A stretch of 64,000 nucleotides of DNA from assembly GCA_964412555.1 (NCBI GenBank), contig CAYPPG010000035.1, positions 1 to 64,000 on the forward strand, read 5' to 3'. The translations under genes and the position numbers were made by a program. Under the pieces are notes generated by a model. It saw nothing but the letters and a program-made list of their open reading frames with translations, was not told the origin of the DNA and made no database searches. Origin of the DNA: CAYPPG01 sp964412555. Its GTDB lineage: Bacteria; Hinthialibacterota; Hinthialibacteria; Hinthialibacterales; Hinthialibacteraceae. Shown here piece after piece: positions 51,365 to 61,708 of the stretch (the first letter of the stretch is position 1; each line of letters opens with the position of its first letter).

Positions 51365-54300
51365 ATGAAAACAATAGTGAATTTGAGTCTTGGGGCCTGT
51401 TTTTTTCTTCTTCTTACCAGTCAAACAAATGCTTATTCCACTCTTGACGGTGTTTCTCCCTTCCAATTTATGCTTTCCAGCGCGGGGGATATTATCGTAA
51501 CTATAGCTGGAACGGGAGAAAGTAGCTTTTCCGGTGACAATGGTCCGGCGTCAAACGCAGCTCTGTCGTTTCCTTATGGAATTTTTGCCGATGATTCGGG
51601 AAATGTATTCGTTGTCGATCACTCCAATCACAGAATTCGCAAAATCGACACCTCAGGCAATATTGTCACCATTGCCGGGAATGGAAATAATGGTTACAAC
51701 GGAGATGGCAGTCCTGCTACAGAAGCAAGTTTAAACACTCCAAATGATATGTGGATTGATTCATCCGGAAATATATTCATCGCGGATACTTTCAATCATC
51801 GCGTCCGGAAAATCGATCCGTCCGGAATCATCACAACTGTTGTCGGGAATGGAGAAGTGGGCTACACGGGGGACGGCGGTCCTGCCACAGAAGCCAGATT
51901 GAATAAGCCATTCTGTGTTTTTATGGATACCGGTCAGAATCTTTATATCGCGGATTCAGGAAACAATGTCATACGTATGGTGAATTCATCCGGAACAATT
52001 AGTACCGTTGCAGGAACCGGCGAGGCGGGATATTCCGGTGACGGAGACTCAGCCAAACGAGCAAAATTACATGGGCCGACTTCCGTCTTCAAAGATGCAT
52101 CCGGCAACCTCTATATCACCGATGCTGAAAATCATGTCGTACGCAAAGTCTTATCCAATGGTAATATTATCACCCTTGCCGGAACAGGTGATGCGGGGCA
52201 CACCGGAGATGGAGGGCCGGCAAATCTTGCCATGCTGGCAAAACCATCCGATATTTATGTCGATGATGAGGAAATAATATGGATCGCCGATACGGATAAT
52301 AATGTCATTCGCCGGATCGATTCATCAGGAACGATCGACACCGTTGTGGGAAACGGGAGTGAAGGATTCTCGGGTGACGGAGGCTTGGCAACGTCCGCTT
52401 CCTTGAACCATCCATTGGGCATATTCATCTCGCCTACAGGCCGCCTCCTTATATCTGATACCCGAAATCACCGCATTCGAACATTGCAAGAACCGGAACC
52501 GGTTCGTGTCGATGCAGGTTCTGATCAAATCGGTCCCGTCGGAATTCCCATTCCGCTGGAAGCGGTAGCGCTAGGGGGTGATGGTTCCTATCAATACCAA
52601 TGGACAATTCGCTCAGGACCGGATAACAATTCAGGTCAATTATCCTCGACAATAGTAAAAAATCCGACTTTTACACCTCATTTGGTGGGTACTTATGTGT
52701 TGCAAGTCACTGTGGATGATGAAAATCAAGAGCCGGTTTCCGATACGGTCACCATCATTGCCGTATCCGTCAATCCATTCAACTCAGTCATTGTAACGGA
52801 CACCGTCGATACGGATTTCGATTTGAGCAACAACCGCGATTACGATCCACGTGACAGCCGGGAATTGGTAGTCAAATGGCATCTTGACTCGGAAGAAGTC
52901 GACACTTCCGATATCCTCGATGTTCACATTTATGTTATTGAAAATGAGGACGATCCTGCATATTTGGGAAGAACGGGAAGTCCGACTGCTCACTATCTGG
53001 AATGGAGAGAAACACAATCGCCTCTTATCGCGAGCGATTTCCAAGGAGGTCCGGAGTACGGAAAAGAATATCGATTTCAAGTATTTGTCTTAACTCGCAG
53101 CGGAAGCCCGTTATTCTATGGACCGTTTATGACTCTGGGACCAGTGGAATTTGTCGAGCTGCTTGATCCAACCTCCACCCCGACTCAAGTTCCACAAAAT
53201 ACAGATACACCCGTCCCGACCGATACTCCATCTCCAACTCCGCCCAATACAGCGACAGTCACTCCACTACCATCAGATACTAAAGTACCTACAGGAACTC
53301 CAGTCCCGGTCCCGACAAATACATCTACACCGGTAATCGAGCCGACGGTTTCACCCGAAGAAACAGAAACACCAATTCCCCCAGAACCGAGTGATACGCC
53401 GACTATCACTCCCAGTTCAACCGCGACCAACACGGTCACAGCTACTGAAACACCCTTCCCGACTTCAACCCCTACGCCGATTGCCCCTCCGGAAACTATC
53501 ACTCTTTCAGGAACCGTTCGTGATTTTCTGGATTCACATCCTGATTTCGAAGGAACAACCGGTGCGGAAACCGGGATCGTAGAATCGCAATTGGGAGAAG
53601 ACGGAAAACCGGTCTTCAATTCAGCCATTTCTCACAAAACCGTTTCGACAGCGGAAAATTTCGATCAGTGGTACAATGATGTACCCGGTGTCAACATGAC
53701 GGATGAGTATGATATAACTCTTACTCTCGATCCGGATTCCTCACCGGAGAATCCGATTTATAATCTCGACTTTCCCAAATTCTTTCCCATCGATGGAAAA
53801 CTGTTCGGTAATCAAGGGCGAATTCATAATTATCATTTCACGTTTGAACTGCATACTTTATTTACCTATCGTGGGCCGCAGGAATTTCGATTTTCCGGTG
53901 ATGACGATGTGTGGGTATTTATCGACAATCAATTGGTCATCGATCTGGGTGGTGTTCATGCTGAAAAGGCTGCTTCAGTGAACACCGGTGATTTGGGGCT
54001 GGAAATCGGACAGACGTATCCACTGGATTTCTTTTTTGCGGAACGACATACACGAGAATCTCATTTTCGCATTGAAACCGGATTGTTTCTCGAAACTGCT
54101 CCGACACCAACACCCTCGAACACACCGATTTCTACATCTACCCATACTCCGACCAACACACCGTTGCCGACGGATACTCCTACTCAACCTGTTCCACCTG
54201 AACCGACAAACACAGTATTTCCCGCAAATACTGCCACGCCGGTACCAACACTCGACAATTCCATTACACCGATTCCAAGCGATACGCCTTCCGCCACTCC

Positions 54301-57300
54301 GACCGTCGGTGAACCATCATTGACTCCGACGAGTATACCATCCAATACTCCGACAAATACAATAACTCCATCCCCTTCTCCGGCTCCCCCCAATTCGGTG
54401 GAGTTGACTGTTGACGGTCCAGCGGTTACGGGTGAACTTTCCAATTTCGAGGAAGAAGACTGGTATCGTTTTTCGACATCTGCATCGGTCAATCATGTCA
54501 TCGAAGTGCATCTTGGACCGAATCAGGAAGTCACGGATACCCAAATGTATCTGTATGGGCCGGATAATCATCTCACTCTACTTGCAGAGGATGACGATGG
54601 CGGATTTTTATGGTTGTCAAGAATCGAAGAACCGTTGTCAGCCAATCATATATATTATGTTAAAATTATCGGCTTTGGCGGCGTAGAGCTCGGTCCCTAT
54701 ACGATTGATGTAAAAGCTATCGTTCCGACTCCGCGACCAACCGCTACACCGACCAACACACGAACTCCGACTCCAACACCTTTTACGGGTGATCCGGAGA
54801 TACGTGTCGATCCACTTTCACTGAGTTTCATACGGATCAGTGATCAGCCTCAGAATCCTCCGGCGAAACAGCGTTTTGCACGAGAAGAAAAAAAGAACGA
54901 TTGGAAGATTCTGCTGAAAACCGGTACGATTGAAACTGAAATTCAAAACGAAAATCAGAAAAGTTCAATTGCAAAAGCCTCGCGTCTATCCAACGGAAAA
55001 CATTTTCTTATCCAGTTTCATCGCCTGCCCTCACCGGCTCAGCGACGTGAGTTGGAATCAAAAGGGATTCGATTATTGCATTATGTTCCGAATATGGCGT
55101 ATTGGGCATCTATAAAGACCAATCGTTCTTCCGATGCCGCCTTAACCACAGATTCCGATTTTCGCTGGCTGGCTTTGTCGTCCCGGATCGACAAACTCGC
55201 CCCGGAGGCGCGCGGGGAATTTCCGCTTTATGCCCGTCTCGCGGATGGGCGGGTTGAAGTGGCAGTGACCTTTTTTGAAGATGTATCGGAAAAGGAAGCC
55301 GTTCAGGCAATCGAATCGGCTGTTGGAGAAAGCCGAGGATGGAATCCTTATCCCGTGCTCCTCGTAGCGATCGATCAAAATAATTTGAAAGCGTTGGCCT
55401 CTCTCGATATCGTGGAATGGGTCGAACCGAAACCAGCACCCTATAAAGAAATGAACGCTGTTGCCGCACAGCGGATTCATGTCAGTGACTTATATTCACT
55501 TCCTTACAACTTGAACGGAAAAGATATTTTGGTTGGTGTATGGGATGGCGGTAAGATTTATGCGCATCCCGAGTTCGGTTCCCGCATGACGGTTGTCAAC
55601 ACTAATGCCAGCACGAGCAGCCATGCCACTCACGTCGGCGGCACAATCGGTGCATCCGGAGCAGGAAGAGCGGCTGCGAAAGGGATGGCTCCCAATGTCT
55701 TTTTACGTTCCTACGATTGGGATAGCGATACAAGCGAAATGCGGGCGGGATATACCGCCGGTATTCGGCTGTCCAATCATTCCTACGGATATATTGTGGG
55801 ATGGAATTACAATCAGTCGAAAAATGCTTGGGAGGATTGGGGGAATTCATCCTGGTTCGGGAATTACATGTCCGTCACCCGTTCCTGGGACGACACCGTC
55901 TATGATACCGGACTGATCGTCTTCAAATCGGCGGGGAATGATCGGAATGACGGACCGAACAGCAGCCAGAAAGACGGTCCCTATGATTGCCTCCCGCCAG
56001 CCGGAGTGGCTAAGAACATTATCACGATTGGGGCAACAACGGATTTGGACGGGATGACTTCGTTCAGTAGTTGGGGACCGACGGACGATGGGCGTGTGAA
56101 ACCGGATATTTGCGCCAACGGAGACGGTTTGTATTCCACTCTTCCCAATAATGGCTATGGGAGTTATTCCGGCACTTCGATGGCATCCCCCAGCGCCTGC
56201 GGAGCTGGGACGATGCTCTTTCAACGGTATGTCGAAAACAAGAACGAAGAGCCGGCGCCGCATACCTTAAAAGCGCTTCTGATTCACGGCGCGCAAGACA
56301 GAGGCCGGCCGGGTCCGGATTATGAATACGGATGGGGTCTCATCGATGCGAGTTACAGTACCGATCTCATCGATGGCAATATGTGGCGGACGGGATCAGT
56401 CACCGACCAGACTTTCGTTCCGTATCAAGTTTCCGTTTCGGGAGGTACAATCAAAGTTACCTTGGTCTGGACGGATACTCCCGGTTCCACCGCGGCGGCC
56501 AAAGCCTTGGTGAACGATTTGGATCTCGTGCTTCGTTCCCCCTCCGGAACGGTGTACAGACCATGGATATTGAATAAAGAAAATCCCACTGCAAACGCTA
56601 CAACCGGCGTCAACGACACGGATAATGTTGAACAAGTTATCGTGTCCGATGCACAAGCGGGGATGTGGACGATCGAAGTACGCGGGACTACGATTCCGGA
56701 AGAATCGGTTGAATACACTCTGGTCAGCGAATTATTCGAAGATTCAGGTTCCTCACAGTCGTTCCGCATTTACAACGACGGAACCGCGCCTTTGAATGTA
56801 TCGTCCATAACGGTAAACGATGGAGATTGGATTTACTGGTCACCGGAAGCTCCGTTTGAAGTGTTACCGGGCAGTGACCAAAAAATCACGGTTTCCGTCA
56901 ATTATGACCTTGCTCCGTATGGGGAAACCACGAACCGGATGCTCATCGAATCCGACGATCCGAATCCCGATCACAATCCCTATCCGGATGGTGTATTCAT
57001 TACCGTCAACAATAACGCTACACCGACACCGACACCGCCAAATACACCAACGAATTCACCAACGCCAACGGCAAGCGATACACCAACAGCGACATCAACA
57101 CCAATACCGTCAAACACACCGGTGAATACACCAACACCGGTTCCGAGCGATATCCCAACGCCACTACCACCCGATGTTCCCAGTCCGACTCCAGCTTCGA
57201 CGGCAACTCCGGAACCGGCCGCGACTGCGACACCCGAGCCGATTGAGACATCCACTCCGATTCCTGATATCACAGAAACACCAGAACCAGACGAAACATC

Positions 57301-58426
57301 AACTCCGATACCGGATGTGACAACAACTCCCATCCCGGACGTTACAGAAACACCGATCTCGGAAGCCACATCGACTCCGATACCGGACATGACGGAAACC
57401 CCGTTGCCGGAAGCCACATCAACTCCGGAAGGAGATGCGACATCCACACCGACACCGACTTTCACGGCGACTCCAACTCGCATTCCATCACCGACGCCGG
57501 AACCGGTTGGCCCGGCTCGATACTTATACACCTTCGATCCGCTCAACGAAACCTTGCAATCACTCGGTTTCTTACCCATTCCGTCGAGTGCAAATGTAGC
57601 CCTCAATGTGCTTCCGATTGCTCCCGGCAACACACGCGCCACAAATGGGGAAGGATTGAGGGCGGTTCTAAATAGCGGTGAATTTGTAACCGTGAATGGC
57701 CCCTCTCTGCACGTTTCGGAAGAACCTGTACAAATAACAATCTGGTTCAATGTTTCCGATCCATCCGTACAATTTGCGCTTGGAGCCTATACGGAAATGG
57801 AAGGGCTTTCCGGATCAGCGGCCTATACGATGCGCAGCATCTCGGAATTTACAGTCAATAACTGGCAGCAGGCGAAACTCGAAATCGCTGCCGGATATAC
57901 GCGCATCACACCGTTCATCGCTTTGTTCAATGCCGGTACACGAACCGATGTGGAAATACGGGTGGATAATTTGGAAGTGATTATGGGAGAACCAACCGTT
58001 GCGGGCACGGAAGTGTCACCCCTTGAATGGCATCCGAATCTTTGGGTTGAGGAACCGAACATCGGTTCCGCCTATATCGATGGGACAACTCTTGTGATGG
58101 AAAAAACTGCCGTTCAAAGTATGAGCCGTTTCGTGACATATTATGCCCAACAGAATTTCCCGAATCAGGTCACCGTTGAATTGGATATCCTCAGGGATTA
58201 TGGAGACAGCGGGACATTGACCATCTGGATCGGTAACGGCCCCAGCGCATTTCAGAAGGAAATCCCGCTCTGGTTGCTTCCGCAGGGGACAACAAAAACG
58301 GTCTCGATCTCCGGCGTAACGACACAGGCGTCCGGATTCATGCATGTCGTCCTTCAACTCTCCGGAAACGATGATGAGCGAATACGAATACCTCGAGTGA
58401 AAGTGTATGAAAAAAACAGTAACTAA
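51365..58426 (+). CDS. Giant secreted subtilisin-like protease with NHL, PKD, fibro-slime and PPC modules
   Basis: This 2353-residue exported protein has a signal peptide (about 1-24). NHL repeats at about 45-375 form a six-bladed propeller (repeated GDGGPAT, DSSGNIFIADTFNHRVRKID). A PKD-like domain is at about 380-475, the shared 110-residue domain at about 480-600, a first Thr/Pro linker at 605-710, fibro-slime at about 711-908, and a PPC-like domain at about 1018-1115. The S8 subtilase follows, with Asp 1394 (VGVWDGG), His 1420 (SSHATHVGGT) and Ser 1605 (SGTSMASP), preceded by a prodomain-like region. An Ig-like segment, a long Thr/Pro linker (about 1885-2045) and a C-terminal jelly-roll region end the chain. 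All catalytic residues are present. Location of the protease far from the N-terminus is unusual. It may be a surface-tethered, self-processing adhesin/protease. Confidence 0.88.
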   Translation: MKTIVNLSLGACFFLLLTSQTNAYSTLDGVSPFQFMLSSAGDIIVTIAGTGESSFSGDNGPASNAALSFPYGIFADDSGNVFVVDHSNHRIRKIDTSGNIVTIAGNGNNGYNGDGSPATEASLNTPNDMWIDSSGNIFIADTFNHRVRKIDPSGIITTVVGNGEVGYTGDGGPATEARLNKPFCVFMDTGQNLYIADSGNNVIRMVNSSGTISTVAGTGEAGYSGDGDSAKRAKLHGPTSVFKDASGNLYITDAENHVVRKVLSNGNIITLAGTGDAGHTGDGGPANLAMLAKPSDIYVDDEEIIWIADTDNNVIRRIDSSGTIDTVVGNGSEGFSGDGGLATSASLNHPLGIFISPTGRLLISDTRNHRIRTLQEPEPVRVDAGSDQIGPVGIPIPLEAVALGGDGSYQYQWTIRSGPDNNSGQLSSTIVKNPTFTPHLVGTYVLQVTVDDENQEPVSDTVTIIAVSVNPFNSVIVTDTVDTDFDLSNNRDYDPRDSRELVVKWHLDSEEVDTSDILDVHIYVIENEDDPAYLGRTGSPTAHYLEWRETQSPLIASDFQGGPEYGKEYRFQVFVLTRSGSPLFYGPFMTLGPVEFVELLDPTSTPTQVPQNTDTPVPTDTPSPTPPNTATVTPLPSDTKVPTGTPVPVPTNTSTPVIEPTVSPEETETPIPPEPSDTPTITPSSTATNTVTATETPFPTSTPTPIAPPETITLSGTVRDFLDSHPDFEGTTGAETGIVESQLGEDGKPVFNSAISHKTVSTAENFDQWYNDVPGVNMTDEYDITLTLDPDSSPENPIYNLDFPKFFPIDGKLFGNQGRIHNYHFTFELHTLFTYRGPQEFRFSGDDDVWVFIDNQLVIDLGGVHAEKAASVNTGDLGLEIGQTYPLDFFFAERHTRESHFRIETGLFLETAPTPTPSNTPISTSTHTPTNTPLPTDTPTQPVPPEPTNTVFPANTATPVPTLDNSITPIPSDTPSATPTVGEPSLTPTSIPSNTPTNTITPSPSPAPPNSVELTVDGPAVTGELSNFEEEDWYRFSTSASVNHVIEVHLGPNQEVTDTQMYLYGPDNHLTLLAEDDDGGFLWLSRIEEPLSANHIYYVKIIGFGGVELGPYTIDVKAIVPTPRPTATPTNTRTPTPTPFTGDPEIRVDPLSLSFIRISDQPQNPPAKQRFAREEKKNDWKILLKTGTIETEIQNENQKSSIAKASRLSNGKHFLIQFHRLPSPAQRRELESKGIRLLHYVPNMAYWASIKTNRSSDAALTTDSDFRWLALSSRIDKLAPEARGEFPLYARLADGRVEVAVTFFEDVSEKEAVQAIESAVGESRGWNPYPVLLVAIDQNNLKALASLDIVEWVEPKPAPYKEMNAVAAQRIHVSDLYSLPYNLNGKDILVGVWDGGKIYAHPEFGSRMTVVNTNASTSSHATHVGGTIGASGAGRAAAKGMAPNVFLRSYDWDSDTSEMRAGYTAGIRLSNHSYGYIVGWNYNQSKNAWEDWGNSSWFGNYMSVTRSWDDTVYDTGLIVFKSAGNDRNDGPNSSQKDGPYDCLPPAGVAKNIITIGATTDLDGMTSFSSWGPTDDGRVKPDICANGDGLYSTLPNNGYGSYSGTSMASPSACGAGTMLFQRYVENKNEEPAPHTLKALLIHGAQDRGRPGPDYEYGWGLIDASYSTDLIDGNMWRTGSVTDQTFVPYQVSVSGGTIKVTLVWTDTPGSTAAAKALVNDLDLVLRSPSGTVYRPWILNKENPTANATTGVNDTDNVEQVIVSDAQAGMWTIEVRGTTIPEESVEYTLVSELFEDSGSSQSFRIYNDGTAPLNVSSITVNDGDWIYWSPEAPFEVLPGSDQKITVSVNYDLAPYGETTNRMLIESDDPNPDHNPYPDGVFITVNNNATPTPTPPNTPTNSPTPTASDTPTATSTPIPSNTPVNTPTPVPSDIPTPLPPDVPSPTPASTATPEPAATATPEPIETSTPIPDITETPEPDETSTPIPDVTTTPIPDVTETPISEATSTPIPDMTETPLPEATSTPEGDATSTPTPTFTATPTRIPSPTPEPVGPARYLYTFDPLNETLQSLGFLPIPSSANVALNVLPIAPGNTRATNGEGLRAVLNSGEFVTVNGPSLHVSEEPVQITIWFNVSDPSVQFALGAYTEMEGLSGSAAYTMRSISEFTVNNWQQAKLEIAAGYTRITPFIALFNAGTRTDVEIRVDNLEVIMGEPTVAGTEVSPLEWHPNLWVEEPNIGSAYIDGTTLVMEKTAVQSMSRFVTYYAQQNFPNQVTVELDILRDYGDSGTLTIWIGNGPSAFQKEIPLWLLPQGTTKTVSISGVTTQASGFMHVVLQLSGNDDERIRIPRVKVYEKNSN

Positions 58427-58590
58427 AAGCGTCTGTTATCCTATCCGCCACGAACGCTGAAACCGGATCTCCCCTTTTGGTTTTCGGTTGATGCCTATCC
58501 CCTATCATCATATTTCCGATAAAAAACGATTTCGCTTTTCCTGTTTCCGATGTAAAATACTGCGTATTCTCATTGGAAGGAGAGAAAACC

Positions 58591-58833
58591 ATGGCGGCCA
58601 TCGCATCGAATGAGGTAGAATTTCAGTTCTCTGCGATTCTCGAACGGGTCAAAGCGGGCGAGGAAATAACGATTACAGAACAGGATGTTCCGATTGCTGT
58701 TATCACACCTATTACAGAATTGAAAAAAGCAGAAATCCAGAACGCAATCAAGAAACTTGAACAATTTCAAAAACAACATTCTCTTGGCGATGTAACGATT
58801 AGAGAATTAATCGAAGAAGGAAGAAGATTTTGA
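58591..58833 (+). CDS. Phd/YefM-type antitoxin
   Basis: This 80-residue protein follows AAGGAGAG. The N-terminal pattern MAAIASNEVEFQFSAILERV KAGEEITITEQ then PIAVITPI is the Phd/YefM DNA-binding and dimerisation fold. The C-terminal helix (IRELIEEGRRF) would wrap the toxin. It is coupled to the PIN gene, whose TTG start overlaps its stop. Autoregulation of the operon is expected for the family, though no operator was identified. Confidence 0.85.
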   Translation: MAAIASNEVEFQFSAILERVKAGEEITITEQDVPIAVITPITELKKAEIQNAIKKLEQFQKQHSLGDVTIRELIEEGRRF

Positions 58834-59270
58834 GTAGTTTTGTCCTTGACTGTTCCGTAACGATGGCATGGGGATTCAAAGAAGAAGCAACTCCCTATAC
58901 AAATGTCATAAGAGAATCTCTCTCTGAATATCGGGCATTGGTACCGGCCATTTGGTTATTAGAAGTTGCAAATGTACTCTTAGTAAGCGAACGGAAGAAC
59001 AAATTCACTGAATCCGATTCTCGAGAATTTCTCAATATTCTTCGTACTTTCCCGATACTCGTTGATAATAATACTTCTGATATAATCCAAAATAAGATTC
59101 TTGAATTAGCACGTAATAATCATTTGACATCTTATGATGCATCCTATCTGGAATTGGCAATTCGTTACAGAATTCCATTGGCGACCTTGGACAAAAAACT
59201 CAAGCAAGCGGCGATTCAGAATGAAGTAAAAATATACCAAGAGGAAGTCATGCGCCAATCCAACCCATAA
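58830..59270 (+). CDS. PIN-domain toxin (VapC-type)
   Basis: This 146-residue protein is a metal-dependent RNase of the PIN family. All four acidic residues of the active site are recognisable: D7 (FVLDCSV), E45 (WLLEVAN), D103 (TSYDASYLELA) and D121 (LATLDKKL). The TTG start at 58830 overlaps the antitoxin stop (TTGA), which suits coupled translation. Unlike the decayed PIN gene at 442-722, this one is complete. VapC toxins cleave tRNA or rRNA. Its target is unknown. Confidence 0.85.
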   Translation: MSSFVLDCSVTMAWGFKEEATPYTNVIRESLSEYRALVPAIWLLEVANVLLVSERKNKFTESDSREFLNILRTFPILVDNNTSDIIQNKILELARNNHLTSYDASYLELAIRYRIPLATLDKKLKQAAIQNEVKIYQEEVMRQSNP

Positions 59271-59273
59271 TAC

Positions 59274-59867
59274 TTATTTCAGATTTTGGCGGTTCACCCA
59301 CCGATGCCACCCCATCGATGCTCCTCCTCCTTCGCGCAAGCGAGACTGGTTTAACGAACGAGTGATTTGCTCTGCCACCTGAAGAGGGGCAAAATCCTCA
59401 TCCTCTTCCTCCAATTCATCCTGGATTTCTACCTGGCGCTGGATTTCTTCCCGGGCTTCACTGGCACGGACGGATAGTTTTTTCCCTTTTGACATTTCGA
59501 GGATTCCTTCCTCGATCCACGCTTCAATATCCTGGATGGTCAATTGATCCTCCCCCTGGTACATCACCCGAACAACGGAAAAGGGATCGAAATGGAGTTG
59601 CTTCGCCCGGTTTAGATCTCCGTATAAATCCATGATCTCATACAATGTAACCATGCTTCCATACAGACGAATGCAGTCATTGACGGCGAGTAATAATTCT
59701 CGATCGCGTTTTTCACATAACGGACAGAGGGAACGTTTTTGAATTTCCCGGCCATTGAAGAAATGTTTTGAATTCTTGAAGGTTGGCTTGATCGGTACTT
59801 GACACCGTTCACATCGTAAGGATGGTGTTCTCCCCGATTCTAGTGATTGATACCACTGGTGTTTCAT
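59274..59867 (-). CDS. Hypothetical protein with a four-cysteine zinc ribbon
   Basis: This 197-residue protein has a CERC pair near residue 19 and a CPLC pair near 48, enough for one zinc. A helical region follows (LLLAVNDCIRLYGSMVTLYE, LTIQDIEAWIEEGIL), and then an acidic coiled tail (VEIQDELEEEDEDFAP). The zinc-ribbon plus helix layout is reminiscent of the small flagellar-operon protein type (YvyF-like), but the match is weak and no flagellar gene is in the window. It converges on the VapC gene. Function unknown. Confidence 0.55.
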   Translation of the reverse strand: MKHQWYQSLESGRTPSLRCERCQVPIKPTFKNSKHFFNGREIQKRSLCPLCEKRDRELLLAVNDCIRLYGSMVTLYEIMDLYGDLNRAKQLHFDPFSVVRVMYQGEDQLTIQDIEAWIEEGILEMSKGKKLSVRASEAREEIQRQVEIQDELEEEDEDFAPLQVAEQITRSLNQSRLREGGGASMGWHRWVNRQNLK

Positions 59868-60036
59868 TTTGTATTTTTACTCCTCAACCGCATTGCCCGC
59901 ACAACAAAGAGACTTCCATTCAGAAATCATGTGAGTGCCATTGTATCGTTTAAATTTACGAAAAACAAGAGGAGCAAAAAAATTTCATGGAAAATGATAC
60001 ATTGTTGCTTTGCTGATCGAACAGCCGATCTCTCCC

Positions 60037-60843
60037 TCAATGGTATCTCCAATTCGATACATCCGAACCGAATAGGCAATACTCGGCGCTAGATGTAACG
60101 GAAATCACTTCAACGATGGCATCCTTTCGAATGACAAATTCGCTCAAGCCGATTTCACTATCCGGATTTCCCCAATCATATGTGTACCCCAACCGAGTCC
60201 AAGGATAACCATCTTGACCGTAGCTTCCCGCTTTCTGATTGTTGAACCATTCTTTATATTGTTGGCTCACGTTGATGAAATTCGAGGATTCGGGGAAATC
60301 CAGTTCGGCTTCATGATCCGTGATCTCCGGATCGGCGCTCGGGCGAAACAAATCACGCGGATGAACCCAGAATTCCACAAACTTGTCATATTTCTGATCA
60401 GGAGGCAACCCCAAAAGTTGCCGAAGCCGCATATCGAGTTGATCTGCCGTCACGGGATTTTGTTTAAAGAAATTTTTCAACTCGGGTACTGCTGTCACCC
60501 AAAGATCGCGGGAAGGATTATAAATACCCTTTGAGGAGACAATTTTATCCATTTTGACTTTCTTGCCTTTTAAATCGTTATACCCGTCCCAATCCGTCCA
60601 TGTCACGACTTTTACGAAGCGATTGCCATGAATTCGATTCCATTCCAAGTTGTCGTTGTAATCCACGATTGCGGTCAAATTTCGGAATATTTCAGTAGGT
60701 TCTGCTTTCTCAGCATCTACGATCGCATTTTGATATCTTTCCCACACATCATCTTCAGCAGAATTGACAGGAAATTCGAAATGAACAAAAAGACAGACAA
60801 GCAAAAATGAGATGATGGCTTTCCGAATAGAAAAGGGCAACAT
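60037..60843 (-). CDS. Hypothetical exported protein
   Basis: This 268-residue protein starts at the ATG at 60843 behind AAAGGAG. A signal peptide (IISFLLVCLFVHFEFPVNSA) is followed by a mixed alpha/beta domain rich in Trp/Tyr: VKVVTWTDWDGYNDLKG, KFVEFWVHPRDLFRP, GYPWTRLGYTYDWGNP and a C-terminal FVIRKDAIVEVISVTSSAEY. It resembles proteins annotated only as hypothetical in Bacteroidetes-like genomes. I do not know its function. It stands alone between the zinc-ribbon gene and the pilin-like gene. Confidence 0.6.
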   Translation of the reverse strand: MLPFSIRKAIISFLLVCLFVHFEFPVNSAEDDVWERYQNAIVDAEKAEPTEIFRNLTAIVDYNDNLEWNRIHGNRFVKVVTWTDWDGYNDLKGKKVKMDKIVSSKGIYNPSRDLWVTAVPELKNFFKQNPVTADQLDMRLRQLLGLPPDQKYDKFVEFWVHPRDLFRPSADPEITDHEAELDFPESSNFINVSQQYKEWFNNQKAGSYGQDGYPWTRLGYTYDWGNPDSEIGLSEFVIRKDAIVEVISVTSSAEYCLFGSDVSNWRYH

Positions 60844-61033
60844 GATAAAATTCTCCTTTGAATAGTTGATAAAAAACCTTTTCAACGCATTGTTATTCTA
60901 TTGAAAAGAACTGAAAACCAAAAGAACAGCCCACCGAGATACAAAAAACCATGGACAACCGAATCATTTTATTGAATAATGGAAGATGCAATGATATTCA
61001 TCATGACCCACACATAAAAAAGGGAGAATGATT

Positions 61034-61633
61034 ATGAAGCAAAACAGTTTTACATTGATCGAACTCTTGATTGTCGTTGCCATCATCGGAATCTTGGCGG
61101 CTATTGCGGTCCCCAATTTTCTGAATGCACAAAATAAAGCCAAAATATCCCGGGTTAAAGCGGATCAGCAGGCTTATGCTACGGCGATGGAATCGTATCA
61201 AATCGATCATAACGCCTATCCACCTGGCGATTTAATTTATTGGCTGACCACCCCGACATCCTATATCGCAGGTCTGTTCCCGGATCCATTTGCACCGGCA
61301 ATTCCTGCACGGCCGGACGGCAAATTCGGTTTTGTGCATAAATACGATCCCTTCTATTTCATCACAACGCATGAATATGGAACGGATGCCTATGAAAGTT
61401 TACTTGGGGATTTCAATGCATGGACAGGATACCCGAATCGGTGGTATGCACCACCAAACGACCGTACCTTCGACGGAACCGTGCGATATCAAATCCGGAG
61501 CATCGGCCCAAACAAGGTCAACGAATACGGTTCACGGTATGATGCGACAAACGGGCTCATCAGCAACGGCGATCTGAATCGTTTTGGGCCTGGCAACATC
61601 GACAGAACTTATGGACCGATTCCAGCACCCTAA
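61034..61633 (+). CDS. Type IV pilin/pseudopilin-like exported protein, second copy
   Basis: This 199-residue paralogue of the protein at 40440-41060 shares the FTLIELLIVVAIIGILAAIA prepilin motif and the following NFLNAQNKAKISRVKADQQA helix. The ATG at 61034 is chosen because GGGAG lies 7 bases upstream; the ATG at 61028 would leave only one base. The soluble domain contains tyrosine/proline-rich loops (NAYPPGDLIYW) and ends TYGPIPAP. The two copies share the N-terminal helix but diverge strongly afterwards, as expected for secreted pilin-like proteins with separate roles. Confidence 0.8.
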   Translation: MKQNSFTLIELLIVVAIIGILAAIAVPNFLNAQNKAKISRVKADQQAYATAMESYQIDHNAYPPGDLIYWLTTPTSYIAGLFPDPFAPAIPARPDGKFGFVHKYDPFYFITTHEYGTDAYESLLGDFNAWTGYPNRWYAPPNDRTFDGTVRYQIRSIGPNKVNEYGSRYDATNGLISNGDLNRFGPGNIDRTYGPIPAP

Positions 61634-61708
61634 AAACCAAATCCATCTTGAATACCCGGTAAAGTTAATTGGGAAATCTCGATAGAAAATCGTAGAAAAG
61701 AGGTCAAA

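Noticed and set aside
56980..57750. 256-codon minus-strand frame opposite the Thr/Pro linker of the subtilase
   Set aside because: Its Val/Gly repeat is the antisense reading of ACA/CCG-rich linker codons; no start signal and no family.
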